Assembly (NCBI RefSeq): GCF_000247815.1
Contig: NC_021675.1
Span: 63,988,668-64,052,667 of the forward strand
Direction: 5' to 3'
Source: Ficedula albicollis
Lineage: Eukaryota > Chordata > Aves > Passeriformes > Muscicapidae
DNA: 64,000 bases
The translations under genes and the position numbers were made by a program. Under the pieces are notes generated by a model, which did not search any database, was not told the DNA's origin, and was given only the letters and a program-made list of their open reading frames with translations. This document shows positions 48,638 through 60,900 of this stretch, one piece after another (the first letter of the stretch is position 1; each line of letters begins with the position of its first letter).

Positions 48638-49400
48638 AATCAGAATAATTCAGGATGGAAGGGACCCCTGGGGTCATCTAACTTACTACTCAGTGCAGGA
48701 CCAAATTTAGATCAGGTTTCTATTGCCTTGTCCAGTCATGTTTTGCTTGTCTCTAGGGATGACAATTACAGAGATTCCTGGACCCTGTGTCTGACCACCT
48801 TCAGGTGGACCTTTTGTCCTAAATTTGGTGGGTGTGCCCTATGTTGTACCATAGGTCTGCTGCTTCTTGTCCTATTTCTGTGCAAACCAAGGAAGAGTTT
48901 GGCTCCATCTTTTCCACAACTTCTCATTGCAGACTGCAGCAGGATGCCCCTGAAGCCTTCCCTTCCCCTCTCCAGGCTGTCCCCCTGGATCCCTCCCCTC
49001 TCCAGGCTGGCAGCCATCCAGCTCAGCCTCTCTCCAGGCTCTGTGCTCCAGCCATCCTGGTGTCTCTGCCGGGTGTTTCACATCTGGCTCGTGCTGAGGA
49101 GCCCAGGACCGGGCTCAGCACTGCAGGTGTGCCTCACCACACCAAGGACCATCCCTCTGGTGGGCAGTGTCCCTCCTGGGGCAGCTGCTGTCCCTCCTTG
49201 CTGCCAGAGCTCCCTGCCAGCTCATGGCCATCTCCACCAGCACCTTTCTGCAGAGATTCTGCCCAGCTGCTCAACAACCATCGTGTGTGCATGGGGTTAT
49301 TCCTCCCATCTGATGGGCTTTGCATTCACCTCTGTGGCACCTCCTGATGTTCCCATTAGCCACTTCTCCAGCCTGTCAAGCTCCTCTGCACACAACTCTC
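48638..49400 (-). mobile_element. CR1-like LINE fragment, diverged (minus orientation)
   Basis: AATTCAGGATGGAAGGGACC, GGGGTCATCTAACTTACTAC and repeated CCCCTCTCCAGGCTG with GCACTGCAGGTGTGCCTCAC read as a diverged CR1 tail in reverse orientation. Similarity fades after about 49150, so the right boundary is approximate. The 271-codon + strand open frame here is antisense to the element and is not a gene. Confidence 0.7.
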
Positions 49401-49864
49401 CCTCCCCTCCCACACAAGGACTGCTCTGATCACAGTGCTGAACACTCCACTGAGCAAGGGTTGAAAGGAAACAAGGAGGTCACACAGTTAATGCACAATG
49501 TGAAACAACTGAGTCTCACTTGCCAAATCCAACAGGTTATTTGGGGTGAACCCCGTTTAATGACGGGCATGACAATTTACGAAATGATTATTAAGTGAAT
49601 AAACTGCCATGTGGTGTTACAGAAGGCCTGAAAAAAAATATTAATAAACTGTTGGTTCAAATGTGAAAGTGCTAAACTCATCGACTATGATGTGCTCTAA
49701 AAATAGAGACTTGAGCCTCTGCATCAAAATAATAATGCTTCCCTTAGGAGGACTTAACCAGGTCCAAGCAAAAAGCTTTCTGGCTGAAGTCCAAAAACTG
49801 TTTTTCTGGAAGTCCTGTATTAACTTTCTTTTCATTACTTTCTGGTGGGAAATTTCTTCCACCC

Positions 49865-49865
<1 letters not shown>

Positions 49866-49908
<43 letters not shown>
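49866..49908. repeat. C homopolymer, 43 bases
   Basis: Pure C after TTCCACCCA and before ATTTCTATTAAG. It is short enough to be a genuine mononucleotide run, although its length is also consistent with the artefacts elsewhere in the window. Confidence 0.95.
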
Positions 49909-52900
49909 ATTTCTATTAAGCAATAGTGTGTAGTTCAGTGTAGTGTAGTTCAGTGTAGTAGTTCAGTTGCTATGATGATAACAGCAATGACATTCCTATC
50001 ATTATGAAATATTTTAAATTTAAAAGTTTATGTGATTTTTGTACATACTGATATTACTGATATGACCTGCTCCCTATTTATGCTACATGGAGTGAAACTT
50101 TAAAAGAGGAGTTGCTCTTCAATTAGTTCTCCAATTTTGTTGTCTGTCCTACTTGTTTTCTAGATGTGTACTATACTGCACAGATTTTTCTGTTTATTTA
50201 ACAGGGCTGGTAATTCAGTTTAGAAAATGCTGTGTGAGAGAGCTGGAACTTGCCAGACCTTTGTCCAAAGTCAATGGGTTCCAGGTTTTTGTTTGATCTA
50301 TAGATACTCACACTGTTTGCCTCAGGTTTACCTGCCCTACAGAAGAGATTTAAATGCTGCCTAAATCGTTCAGAGCTGCAGTTTGCTAAAAAGGGCTCAC
50401 AGCTATAGGGACTGTTGGGTTGTTTGCTTCTCAGTGATACCTAAAGGTTATAAAAAAATTACTACCCCCTTGAACTAAGTCCAATACAAGTGTGGATCCT
50501 AGTGAGGATTTCTTTGGGATGAGAATCACAAGGCAATTGGGTGACTGCAGATCACAGTGACAGCAGTGGGTTAAATAGTATTTTCAGAGTGTAATGAAAC
50601 AGAATGTAAACCATAATGATATCAACAAAAATACAGTGATATCTTCCATATTGAGTCCCACACTCCCTGGCTCCCAACCCCGGAATATTCAGTTCATGCA
50701 ATGATTTTTCCTATAGCTCCTGTCGAGCTACCAAGTCTTTACATCATGCTGTAACCTCCTGGGTGTCAAGTAGGACAGAAAACAAAAGTGGAGAATGAAT
50801 TGAAAATGTGGTTAGCTGGAATTTAACTATTGAAGGAGCCCCCCAGGCAGTGGTGGGTCTCCCTGCCTTGCTGTCTTCCACCTGAGGCCAGGCTGTCATT
50901 CCTTGCATGGGGTGCACATCTCCCTGGGAAGGAAATGCCACTTTCCAGGAGTTAACCACAAGCGTGCCATCAGCAAGATGTGAGCAGGAAGGTATGATGC
51001 AGTACACAAACTCCTGGAGGAGGCAGCAGCTGGTGAGGCTGCAGTGTGATGGAGAAACATCTGGAAGCTGTGGGAGACTCTAATCCAGGTGGGACGGGGT
51101 GACGCCGCGTGTCTGCCCCAAAAGAGCTTTGGGGTCAGCTTCCTGGGAAAGCTGGATGGGAGACAAGGGAGGTGGCTACACTGGGTGTCCATGAGGTCTA
51201 AGTACAGCGCGTGGGAGCCAGGTTTGGGCATTGCTCCTCACCCCCAGACCCAGCGACCTGGGCTGGGTCCAGATCAAAGAGGATCACAAGCGGTTGGCTG
51301 CTGCCAGGAAGAGCTAACAGCACTGAATGGCTTTAATCTGGAAAATACGGCACTGGAGGCAGGGAACACCCACATTTGGAAATGTTTGCTGCTTGGGGCC
51401 CGGTGCTCCATTCTCCTCAACAACTGCTGGGTTGAGACAAGAGCGATCAGCTCAATTGTCAGTGAAATTACCAGAGCAGTGGGGTTTCCACAGACTCTCA
51501 CCAGCACAACTTGGGGCGTTGCAGTTTCTGGTGCTGGCTGGAGGTGGCTGGGCCTGTAGCTCACAGCTGTGACAGCTGCTGCAACTCAGCAGTTGATGTG
51601 TTAATTTAAACCAACACCACTCATGCTTTAAGTTATTGTGCCAGACTACACTACAGAAGAATTTGGGATGAGGCCAGGGGAACCTCTCCATGCAGTGCCC
51701 TGCACAAAGCAGGTTCCAGCAAGATCAGGTTGCTCAAGGCTTCATCCAGTTCAATTCAAGGACTCAGCTCCAGGATGAAGATGCCACAAGCCCTCTGGAC
51801 AATTCATTTAATCTCCTTTATAGAGACTTTAAAAAATTAAATTTAATTATAACTTCCCACATTGCAACTTGTGTCCATTTTCTCTCTCCTATCATGGGGT
51901 ATCCAGTACTGTTAGCTCTTACTTATTACAACTCAATTAATAGCTTTTTTCCTGGTAACCAGCTACTGGACTCTAGTTCCATTTCATGCTGCAGGATTGG
52001 AAGACGTACCATTCCTGCCTTGGGATCCTTGGGGATGAAAAGCTCTGTAAAACTGGAGTTGTTTATTTTGATGATTACTAAAATAAAAGTTTAAAATGTC
52101 TTAATGTAGGGACTTCATTGGAAGGTTTACAACTTGGGGTAAGTTTTATGAGGGGAGAAGTTATTTCCAAGAATTACATTAGAGTAAGTCCCCCTTAGGA
52201 TGATGCAAAAGGAGAGTTCCAGTGTATTACAAAATTAGCATGGCTATAGCTTTCTAAGCTTTTAAGACCCCTTAGTATGAAGGGGAAAGGGGAATAGAGA
52301 GTCAGGCAGCCAGAAGAGAAATCTGTTTCTATTGGGAAACGAGTAGAAAGATGCAATGTGATGGCTGGGACCCAGACAGAATTTAAATGTCATCCCTTTC
52401 CTGTAAATAATGAATAAGCATCATTGTAATTTTTAATGCAGAGCCCAGAGGAAAATAATCACTCTTGATTGAACATTCTGGACTAGAATTCAGAGGTCCC
52501 AAGTTCAGGGGTCCTGGGTGGTGTGTCCCAGCTGCTGGGTGCTCCCCACTCCCACCTGAGCATCTTGGGAGCAAAGGGATGAGGATCCTGTGCCAGAACA
52601 GAGCAGGGGCTGCAGCCTTCATTTCGAGGGTTGTCCCAGATATACTGCAACCCCCACAGGGAAAAAGGGATGGTTACTGTGAATAATTTTTCGTCTCTGG
52701 AGCCTGAGTTTTACCATCTACATCCAGAGTCACAAGGTTGTAAAGTCACTGCTGTAAAGCTTTGCCCTATTACAATCTCACTGGTGGTAGAAAATATCAC
52801 AGTTTTTGCTACATACTGAAATTGGAGACATGCCCCTTTTTTGGCATTTATGATGTGAACAGGCATGAGCAAGGATTTGAGTTCAAAATACAGAGGCTAA

Positions 52901-54065
52901 AGCGGCTTGGTGAGTCAAAAGACATGCAAAGGGGCAAATGACATGTCCCAGATCCCTGTCAAGTGTCCCATCTTCTAAGAGGCATTGTCCTGCTCACTTC
53001 CCACCTCAGTGCCTTTGAATTGCTCCACATGCAACACATTTCTATGGGAACTGCCTTATTTACACAGCCTGCCCTCTCCGTGTCTGAACTAGAGAAAACT
53101 GATGGCAGGAAAATGAAGTGGTTACTAATTAGCAAATGCTCATTAGCAGAAGACATCTGTTTCATATTAGTCAGGGAGAGATGAAGGCTGAGTCTCAGAT
53201 CCCCAGTGGCTGGCTGGTTATGGAGTTGGCATGAAACTTAAGGTTGCTTTTTCCCACCTTGGAGATGTCTGTGGTGAGGGCTGAGTGCTGTGAGCACCAG
53301 TGATGAGACAGGGCACCACACAGCACAGGGAGCTCAGCTGTGAACACCCTGTTCTGCTGTGTGAGGGGTGATCCACCCTGCCCTGCATCCCAGCTCTGCC
53401 TCATCCAAATTCCTTACCTTGGTACCCAAGGGAATGGGGAGGAGGCTTCTGGACATGGAAGGACAAACTGGAATTACTCCTGCAGTGAATTCAATCAGGA
53501 GCTCAGTCTTTGAAGTAGTGATGGGAGAAGTCTCCTGTACCAGGTGTCCAAAACTCCTCCCAGGACACACAGCTCAGTCCAGGGAGGTGATGGAGCTGAG
53601 AGTTTGTTTTTGTGAGCTTTGGATGCAAACACCAACAGCTTATTGGAAGAACACCAACAGCTGATTGACCAAACCATTTTTAAAGCCATTTGAACAATCT
53701 ACTTCCTCAGCCACCTGGCAGCTTTGGGAAGTGCCTGTCACTGCATTGTGTGAGCATTTCAAATTAGGATCAGGAAAAGTCACCAGCTCCTCCAGAGCAG
53801 CAGTGATTTTCTCCTAAAAGACAGGGAGGAGGAGGAGGATGAAGAACTTCACATGGGATACTGTAAAACTGAAATACCACGAAGTCCAAAGGTGAGACTG
53901 TTGTGCATGGCCTGGAAAACAGTGGGCAGGACATGCCTGGGAAGTTCTTGTAGTTTTATTTTCTGCTGCAGAATTTGGAAACTGTGTGTGAAGAACACAT
54001 AAAAAACATATAAGAACATATGAAAAGCCTTTTTTCGCCTTGAAAACCATGCAACTGGCCATAAC

Positions 54066-54120
54066 CTAATAATCTAATAATCTAATAATAATAACAATCT
54101 AATCTAATAATCTAATCCTC
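54066..54120. repeat. AATAATCT-type short tandem repeat
   Basis: Irregular tandem TAATCTAATA/ATAATAACA units in an A+T-rich stretch. Confidence 0.85.
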
Positions 54121-55474
54121 TCCTATCAAAGCAGCAAAATTCTCTTGATTTTAGGAGCAGTGGAATGGGTCAGCAGATTTTGGCACCAACAAGAAGAGCA
54201 GACTACTGATTGCACCAGCTACAAAACTCCTTTTCCTTGTTCTCACGTGGATTTTCTGCTTATGGATCAAAAGAATTCGAATTTTGGGTCTTGTCTACCA
54301 AGCAAAATTGCCCAGAATATTCAGTTTTGCGAGAGCTGCTCTGAGGCTGCTGCTCCTCTGAACCCTACTGAGGGAGTGTGTTCCAGAGCAATTATTTCCC
54401 TCTGGAAGGGAGCAGTACTTATTCCACCCTCAAACGACTGTGACTGTGGAAGTCGGGCAGCTGGGTGGCTGCACTGATATCAACACTGCTGCCTGCTGGG
54501 TTTTCCCCCTCTGTTACACCCATGAACTCTTCTATCCCAGCACAGGTATGCAACCCTCCTCCCCTTCCCTTCCCTTCCCATGGAAAAGTTGACTTGTTTT
54601 ACCATGTTTCCTAACTCCCTTGACCTCTGCTCAATTGGATGCAACCCCCCTTTTGTTTTGACTGCATCTGGGACTTCCTGTCAGGGCTCCTTGGAGTCCC
54701 CTTTTCTTTTGCTGGGTGTCTGATGAGGCTGAAGTGCAGCAGGCAGCTCTCAGCCCCTCGGTGCTGCAGTGAGAGCACCTCTGCCTGTCACTACCCCGTG
54801 TTTACAGCTATTTCAGGCAGCTTTTGGTCGGCATGACAGTGCATTCCTGCCCCAGCCGACTTGAATTAATTTGGAACATAAGATTTCAGGAGACAGTATC
54901 GAGTCCTTCAGTGAAATCCAAATAGATTGCAGCTGCTCTGCACTCTATTAACCCCATCATTTTGTAATTCTGTCCAAAAGAACCAGGGGGAAGGGCACAG
55001 AAAGCTGGAGTCTGGAAGGATTTTGATTCCACAAAATCAAAATGCAAGCTGGAGGGAGTATAAGACATATTTTCCTGGAGCAGGGCAGCAGGACAGTGGG
55101 ATGGATTTCTTTACCTCTGCATGCTCTTTTATCCATAATTAATGGTTGGTGTATTCTCCACTGTGGAAGTGTGTGTGCTCCTCATGGAGAGTTTTCTGAG
55201 GCATCTTGTGAATTTGGCTCCAAAGTTCTTAGCTCATGCCAGCTTCCAGGGGGACTTCTGTTCCTCAGAGATGGGTTCTTCTAAGTAGTTACAAGAAAAA
55301 AACTAATAATAATTTAAAACACCTCCTCCCATTCCTCATTAACAAAATCTTCCCAAGACCTAATACTGCCAAAATCACTGGATCCTGTTTGGGACTTTAA
55401 AAGCTGTTGACCTCAATAGTTCTGTGCAACACAAACCAAAGTGAGAATCTAGCACAAAATGCTTTATGTTTGGT

Positions 55475-55560
55475 TTTTTTGGGGTTTTTTTTTGGTTGTT
55501 TGTTTGGGGTTTTTTTGTGGTTTTTTTTTTTTTTTGGTGGTTTTTGTTTTTTTTATTTTA
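55475..55560. repeat. G/T-rich low-complexity tract
   Basis: Alternating T runs and GG/GGGG blocks on the + strand. It is roughly complementary to the A/C-rich tract at 56395-56450. Confidence 0.85.
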
Positions 55561-56002
55561 CATTATGTTTGCCTCTTAATGGATCCTGACCCTGTTGTCC
55601 TCCAGGTGTTTAATGGTTTTTCCTCACTCAGTCATTGCCATGTTACTTCTTCCCTCTTTTTATGTGGCTTCTATCCTTGCAATGATCATTGGTATTTGCT
55701 ATTCACCACATATAAGTGTGTCCTGGTCTTCAAGTGCTTGACAAAAAACAAAACCAGAAATTAACATCTTGGTGGTGTAAAAACTAGCCAGTTATTGCCT
55801 TGGTGGGATAAGGGCAGAGGAGCTGAGCAAGCCCATTTGTGCACGTTCACTTTTTCCAGCAAAAAAGAGATTTCCCTAACTACCCAGCTGCCCTTCCTGC
55901 TGAAATATCCCAGCTTTGTGCTTGTGTCCCTGCTGGAGAAACCTGCAGCCCAGTGTGGGTGTTTCCATTGTGGCTTGGTGGCAACGAGGACATGAGTAAA
56001 AG

Positions 56003-56050
56003 CCAGATCCTGCCCCAGATCCTGCCCCAGATCCTGCCCCAGATCCTGCA
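56003..56050. repeat. 12-bp tandem repeat x 4
   Basis: CAGATCCTGCCC repeats four times. The minus frame reads as an Ala/Gly/Ser repeat and is not a gene. The motif resembles units in the degenerate part of the 46-kb minisatellite. Confidence 0.93.
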
Positions 56051-56394
56051 GGATACAAGATGCTTCTGCTGAGTGGGGATGGGATGTGGTCACACACTCT
56101 GGCACCAGCCAAAAGGCTGCTGTGCTGACCTCAGGGTTTTCTCCATATAGTTCATATCACAGTGTGGGCAGAAAGAGACTAAAGATGAAAGCTTGGGAGA
56201 TTATTTCTGGGAAGCAGCTACATTCATTTCCCTTTCCTTCACCACATCATCTCACCACAATGTCACATTGAGGCAGCTTTGACACCTACTGCTATGAGAT
56301 ACCCTCGACAGCCAAATCTCTCTCTGCTGCTCCTTCTCTCTTCCTCTAAACAAAAGAAAATAAAACAGAAATAAAAATCAAATCGAACCAAACT

Positions 56395-56450
56395 AATCCA
56401 CCAACCAATCAAAAAAACCCCCCAAAAAAAAACCCATCAAAAAAACCAGA
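56395..56450. repeat. A/C-rich low-complexity tract
   Basis: A runs separated by CC/CCCCCC blocks. Its reverse complement resembles the G/T-rich tract about 900 bp upstream. Confidence 0.85.
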
Positions 56451-57718
56451 TTTTCTCTTCATTTCCCCCACATACCCAATGTATTGTTTTAAGGTGGAAG
56501 AGCCCTTCTCTATGTTACTTTCCAAGAAAGTAATTTCTCTTAGAACATTTCCTTGTTAATATATAATGTATCTTAATATAGGCTTCTTTTTCTCTTCAAA
56601 AAGTACAGCAGGAGCTCAAAAATGTTCCTGTATAAATGCTTCTGATATACTTGAATAGTAAAGGATGAAGTAAATTCCTGTGTTAGAGGAGGAAGGTCTG
56701 GATGCCTTTGAGCTGTCTCTAGCCCTGGTACTAACTCTCTGTGGGAACCTTGCTTAGACAAGACCCTGGAAAAGGACAGGGTGTCTTGCTCATCTCAAAG
56801 GTCTTGAGAACTCAAACTTATTTCTCTGTGTCTCATTTTTCCTGTCCTGAAAGCACAGGTTGTACCTCAAACCCAGCCCAGCTCCAGATGTTCAAGTGAT
56901 GCCAACCAGAGCAGCTCCTGCACAGCTGGCAGTGGCCATGAACTGGTGCTTGTATTGTTTAAAGCTCTTGTCCTTCCCCACATCACCTCTCCCCTGGTGA
57001 TTTATTTGTCCCTTCATGCTGTCACATCTTGATTCATTTCATTGCTGCTGATGGCAGGGCCTTGCCTGGATTCTCTGCTCCTGGTGTGCTCTACTCTGTG
57101 GCAAAGGTAATTACCAGTAGCAGAGAGCAAGAGGTTAATTCCAGGCTCCTTTCCTCTGCCTGGACCAGGCATAAATTCTCAGTAGAATCAACTGTGCAAG
57201 CAGCTGCCACTCAGTACAGAAATAAATAATTCCACTTTTAAGAAAGCAAAATTTTTATGCAGTGCATAACTGTAGAGGTGATATCTATGTATTTTTTGGA
57301 AAGAACCTTCTATGTAGAGGTTTAAATACTTTCCATCTCGTCCATTTTCATTCAAAACCCTGCGTGGACTGAAGGGAACAAATATTTCTAAAAGCATCTA
57401 AACAATAAAAGTGATTTTCAGCCTGATGGAGAAACATTATATATATGTTTTCCTCATTCATTACCCTTGTTTTAATTAGTATTGTGTTTCTAGTAAGGGG
57501 AGTGAATATTTCCTGCTTTGCACAGTTTCATTAAGCAAATTGCTTGCTATTAAATCAAATTTAGTTGGCTGCTAGTCTGATTTAAAGATTTTACCCATAG
57601 CCCATGGAACAGGCTGGTACCATCATCAGGGGACAAAATCTGTGTGATGGAGGGAGGTTTCTCCTTACACCCACTACAGCCTCAGTCCACCAGCAGCTGG
57701 CTGTGCACACAGGCTCCC

Positions 57719-57935
57719 AGGTACCACATCAAATGCTTTTTGAACACTTCCAGGGACACTTCCACACTCCCTGGACTGCCTGTTCCAATGTTTGACAAGT
57801 CTTTCCATGAAGAAATTTCTCCTAATATCTGATCTCAATTTCCCATGGCACAACCTGAGCCCATTTTCTCTCATCACTTGTTCCCTGGGGGAAGACAGCA
57901 ACCCCCATCTCACTACACCCCCCTTTCAGGTCTGC
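57719..57935 (-). mobile_element. CR1 LINE fragment (minus orientation)
   Basis: ACACTTCCAGGGACACTTCC, CTGCCTGTTCCAATGTTTGA, AAGAAATTTCTCCTAATATC and ATCTCACTACACCCCCCTTT match CR1 in reverse complement order. Both ends are truncated. Confidence 0.85.
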
Positions 57936-60900
57936 CTTACCTGGCAGCCACCACTTGCAGTAGTTCATCAGTTAGTGAGGTTTTTGCATAACTTGGTGCA
58001 GCTGATTATTTTTGAGGCCACATGAAGGGAACCAGAACACAGACTGCATAGTCCATGGCTTACATCTGATGCTCCAATGCCAGTGTTAGGGGGAAAGAGT
58101 GACCCTAAGGATCTGATTCCTGCTGTGAAGCTGAAGAAAAGCCCAGAGCAATAGCCACAGGTCTCAGGAAGAGTTCACCAGGGCTGCAGCTCAGCAGCAG
58201 AGACAGTGGGGGACTACCCAGCTGAAATGTCTCATCCATCCAGTAATTGCCACTGGGTTCACCTGGAGAAAGCTCAAAGCCCACGGGTGTCAGGACAGTT
58301 CCTTCTGCAGAGCAGCCCTTACAGGGAAGTGCTCTAAAGCAGCTGCAAATGTGGATCAGAAGCATCTGGGAGGTTGCTTGAGCATTAAGGACCTGGCCAG
58401 GCACAGCTTGGGCTGGCACTGCCAGGTTCTTGTACGTGCAGGCATGCTGACAGTGATGTGGGAAGTTCACTGTGAAGGTTTTTGGTGGCAGAGCTGGGTA
58501 GGGGGTCAGGAGTTGGGGATGCAGAGGGCAACAAGGGACAGTGAGTGGCTGAAGAGGTTCTGCAAAAGGGCCTGCTTTGAGGAACACATCTTTCACGAGT
58601 GGTTTCTTCAATGGTCTTGGTAGGAAAAGCTCTAGCTTGTTGTTGGGGCTTCCTCCTGTGCAATCCCTCCTGCCATGACTGCCTTTTGTTTGGGCTGTAG
58701 TGTGCAGTTAGCTGCCTCAGGCCGGGGTATCACCAGAGCTGCAGAGGGTTCAGAAGGTATCTGAACAAAGCGTGGGAGATATATGCCCACTGTCCCAGGC
58801 AGGTCATCTCAGAGACAACATGGAGATCTTTACTTCCCAATTTTAGGCTTGATGGGTTGTCTCAGTTGAATACATATGCCATTAAAAAAGCCTTAACTTA
58901 ATGTTTGTGCTTATTTGCCCTTTGAGCTGCAAGGAAAAACAGTAAGATGTGCAGATAAACATTTTAGTGTCTTTGGCTGAAACTTCAAGTTGGGGACTAA
59001 TGCAGAAGGTGGCAGGAGGGGCTCAGGTCAGGAAAGCAACAAGGAAAAACTTGGTGGAGGAAAGGCAGGAAGGAGTTTGGGTCTGAAGGGGCCCTAGGAA
59101 AAAAACCAACAGAAGAATCCCTAAAGGTGTTTTCTCTAAACAGTTTTATTCTGAGCATGTCTGCCCAGGCAAGTCAACTTGATCTTGAACAATTTTTCTG
59201 ATTTTAAAAACTGCAACAAATCACAAGCAATTGCACATGTGCTTCTCTTGAAACACTCATGTCGCTGCATGTCTGATTATAATTACACTCCTGTGAAAAT
59301 TTTTGGTGGACCAAGGACTTAATCCCACAAGCCTCACTGATCCCATCGCTGTACGTGAGAATTTATGCTTGCAGGATTAAACACTGCCTCCAGCAATGAA
59401 GCAATTAATTGTTATGAGCAGAAAACATGCAGGGGTGGGGGAAGAAGGGCCAGGCTAAAACACACTGTGGGTGAAAGGAGATCTTTCACTGCTGTGGTAC
59501 TTATCCCTGTCACTAGGGCTCATTGCTGGGCAATGCTGGCCCAGCCTCTCTCTGTGCTTACCAGGGAATGATGATTTACTCTGCTTGACCCAGAGAGGGA
59601 AATAAAACCTGGTTTTAATTCCAGCTGCATAAAGAGTGTGTGGGTGTGCCAGAAGTGCTTTCCCTGGAGAGGTCCTACAATTCATCTGGTTTGCAAATTT
59701 GCTGATAGTCAGAGAGCTGCTGGGGCTGGGCATGGCTGCAGGCATGGAGCAAAGCTCTGCCTCAGCCAGGGGTGAGCACCCACCTGAGGCTGCCCTGAGC
59801 CACACCAGCTGGGCACTCAGCGTCAGTGGAGAAAAAGAAGGGGAGGGGAGGTTTGACTGAGTTGAGGACTGAGCAAAGAAGAGAAGTTTGTTCAGACACT
59901 GAGCTCTGAGTGCTGCTGCATGGGAGGTCTCTCTGCTGAGGCTGCCTTGGAGACCAGGGTGGTGTGTGAGTGATTAGGGAAGGGATTGCACAACCCAAAG
60001 AAGTGGCCCAGTTTTCTTCTGTGACCTCCACCAGCTCAGCTGCAGAGTTCAACACATCTTCCTCCTATGTGGGGCAGTGTTGTAAGCCTTGGTCCTGTGG
60101 AAAGGATCTTTCTTCTTGTGCAAAGGACAACTTCTTTTCTTAGTTCTCCTGAAAACTTTCAGGAAGCTTCACCCCATCCCCAGGTACACAACCACATAAA
60201 GATGAGGTTTCACACAAGAGGACAGCTTCTCCTGCAACTCTGGTGCAAATGTGAGGTCCAGAAATAAAGCACTCTGAAGTTACCTGTTTACTGAGGCCAC
60301 CTGCTGCTCATGAATCTCACCTTGGTGTAAATCAAGAAAATCTTGAGTTCACCTGTTGGTGGCATTATCCCCTCTTGTAAATTATCACTGCCTATTGAAA
60401 TCAGCTGAAGATCTAGACTGAACTCTTTTTCCCTTTCCTTCTTGCTCCTCAACAGGAGAAAAGTGAGGGAGTGAACTGAAAACAGTGAAGGAATAAAGTA
60501 GGATTTCCAGGAGGCAAGAAAAGCAGTTTGGAGCTGACACTCAGCCCTTTCTGCTGAGCAGGAGGTATCCTTTGCCTGCAATAGGTTTCAGAGGATTTGC
60601 ATTGGATATGGATGGAGAAGCATCAAACATGATGGTCTGAGGTCACTGACCAAGTGAAGTTAGATTCTTCCTCACTCTGAATCTGAATATTTAGGGTAGG
60701 GGGAAACGATGAACTCCTGCACACCTGGGTTTTTCTTCCCATCTGTATTTGCTTGTGTCTTCAGAAATGGTCTGTAGAGACCCCTAGAAATGGCAGGATG
60801 GAGCTGGAGCAACCCCAGTTCCTGGCACATGAGCATGGGAATCTCTGATACCTTCTCCCCAAGCTATTTGTCACAGAATTTGTCTCATCTGTGCTCAGTT

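Larger units (their letters stand above)
49401..57718. other. Intergenic, middle part
   Basis: Holds the 43-base C run, the TAATC-type and 12-bp repeats and the G/T and A/C tracts. A short repetition of GTAGTTCAGTGTA lies at about 49930-49966. No supported gene. Confidence 0.55.

Noticed and set aside
48614..49429. 271-codon + strand open frame
   Set aside because: Runs antisense through a diverged CR1 fragment; composition and content match the repeat.
55761..56112. Frames with GAGSGAGSGAGS or DLGQDLGQDLGQ
   Set aside because: Product of the 12-bp tandem repeat at 56003-56050.
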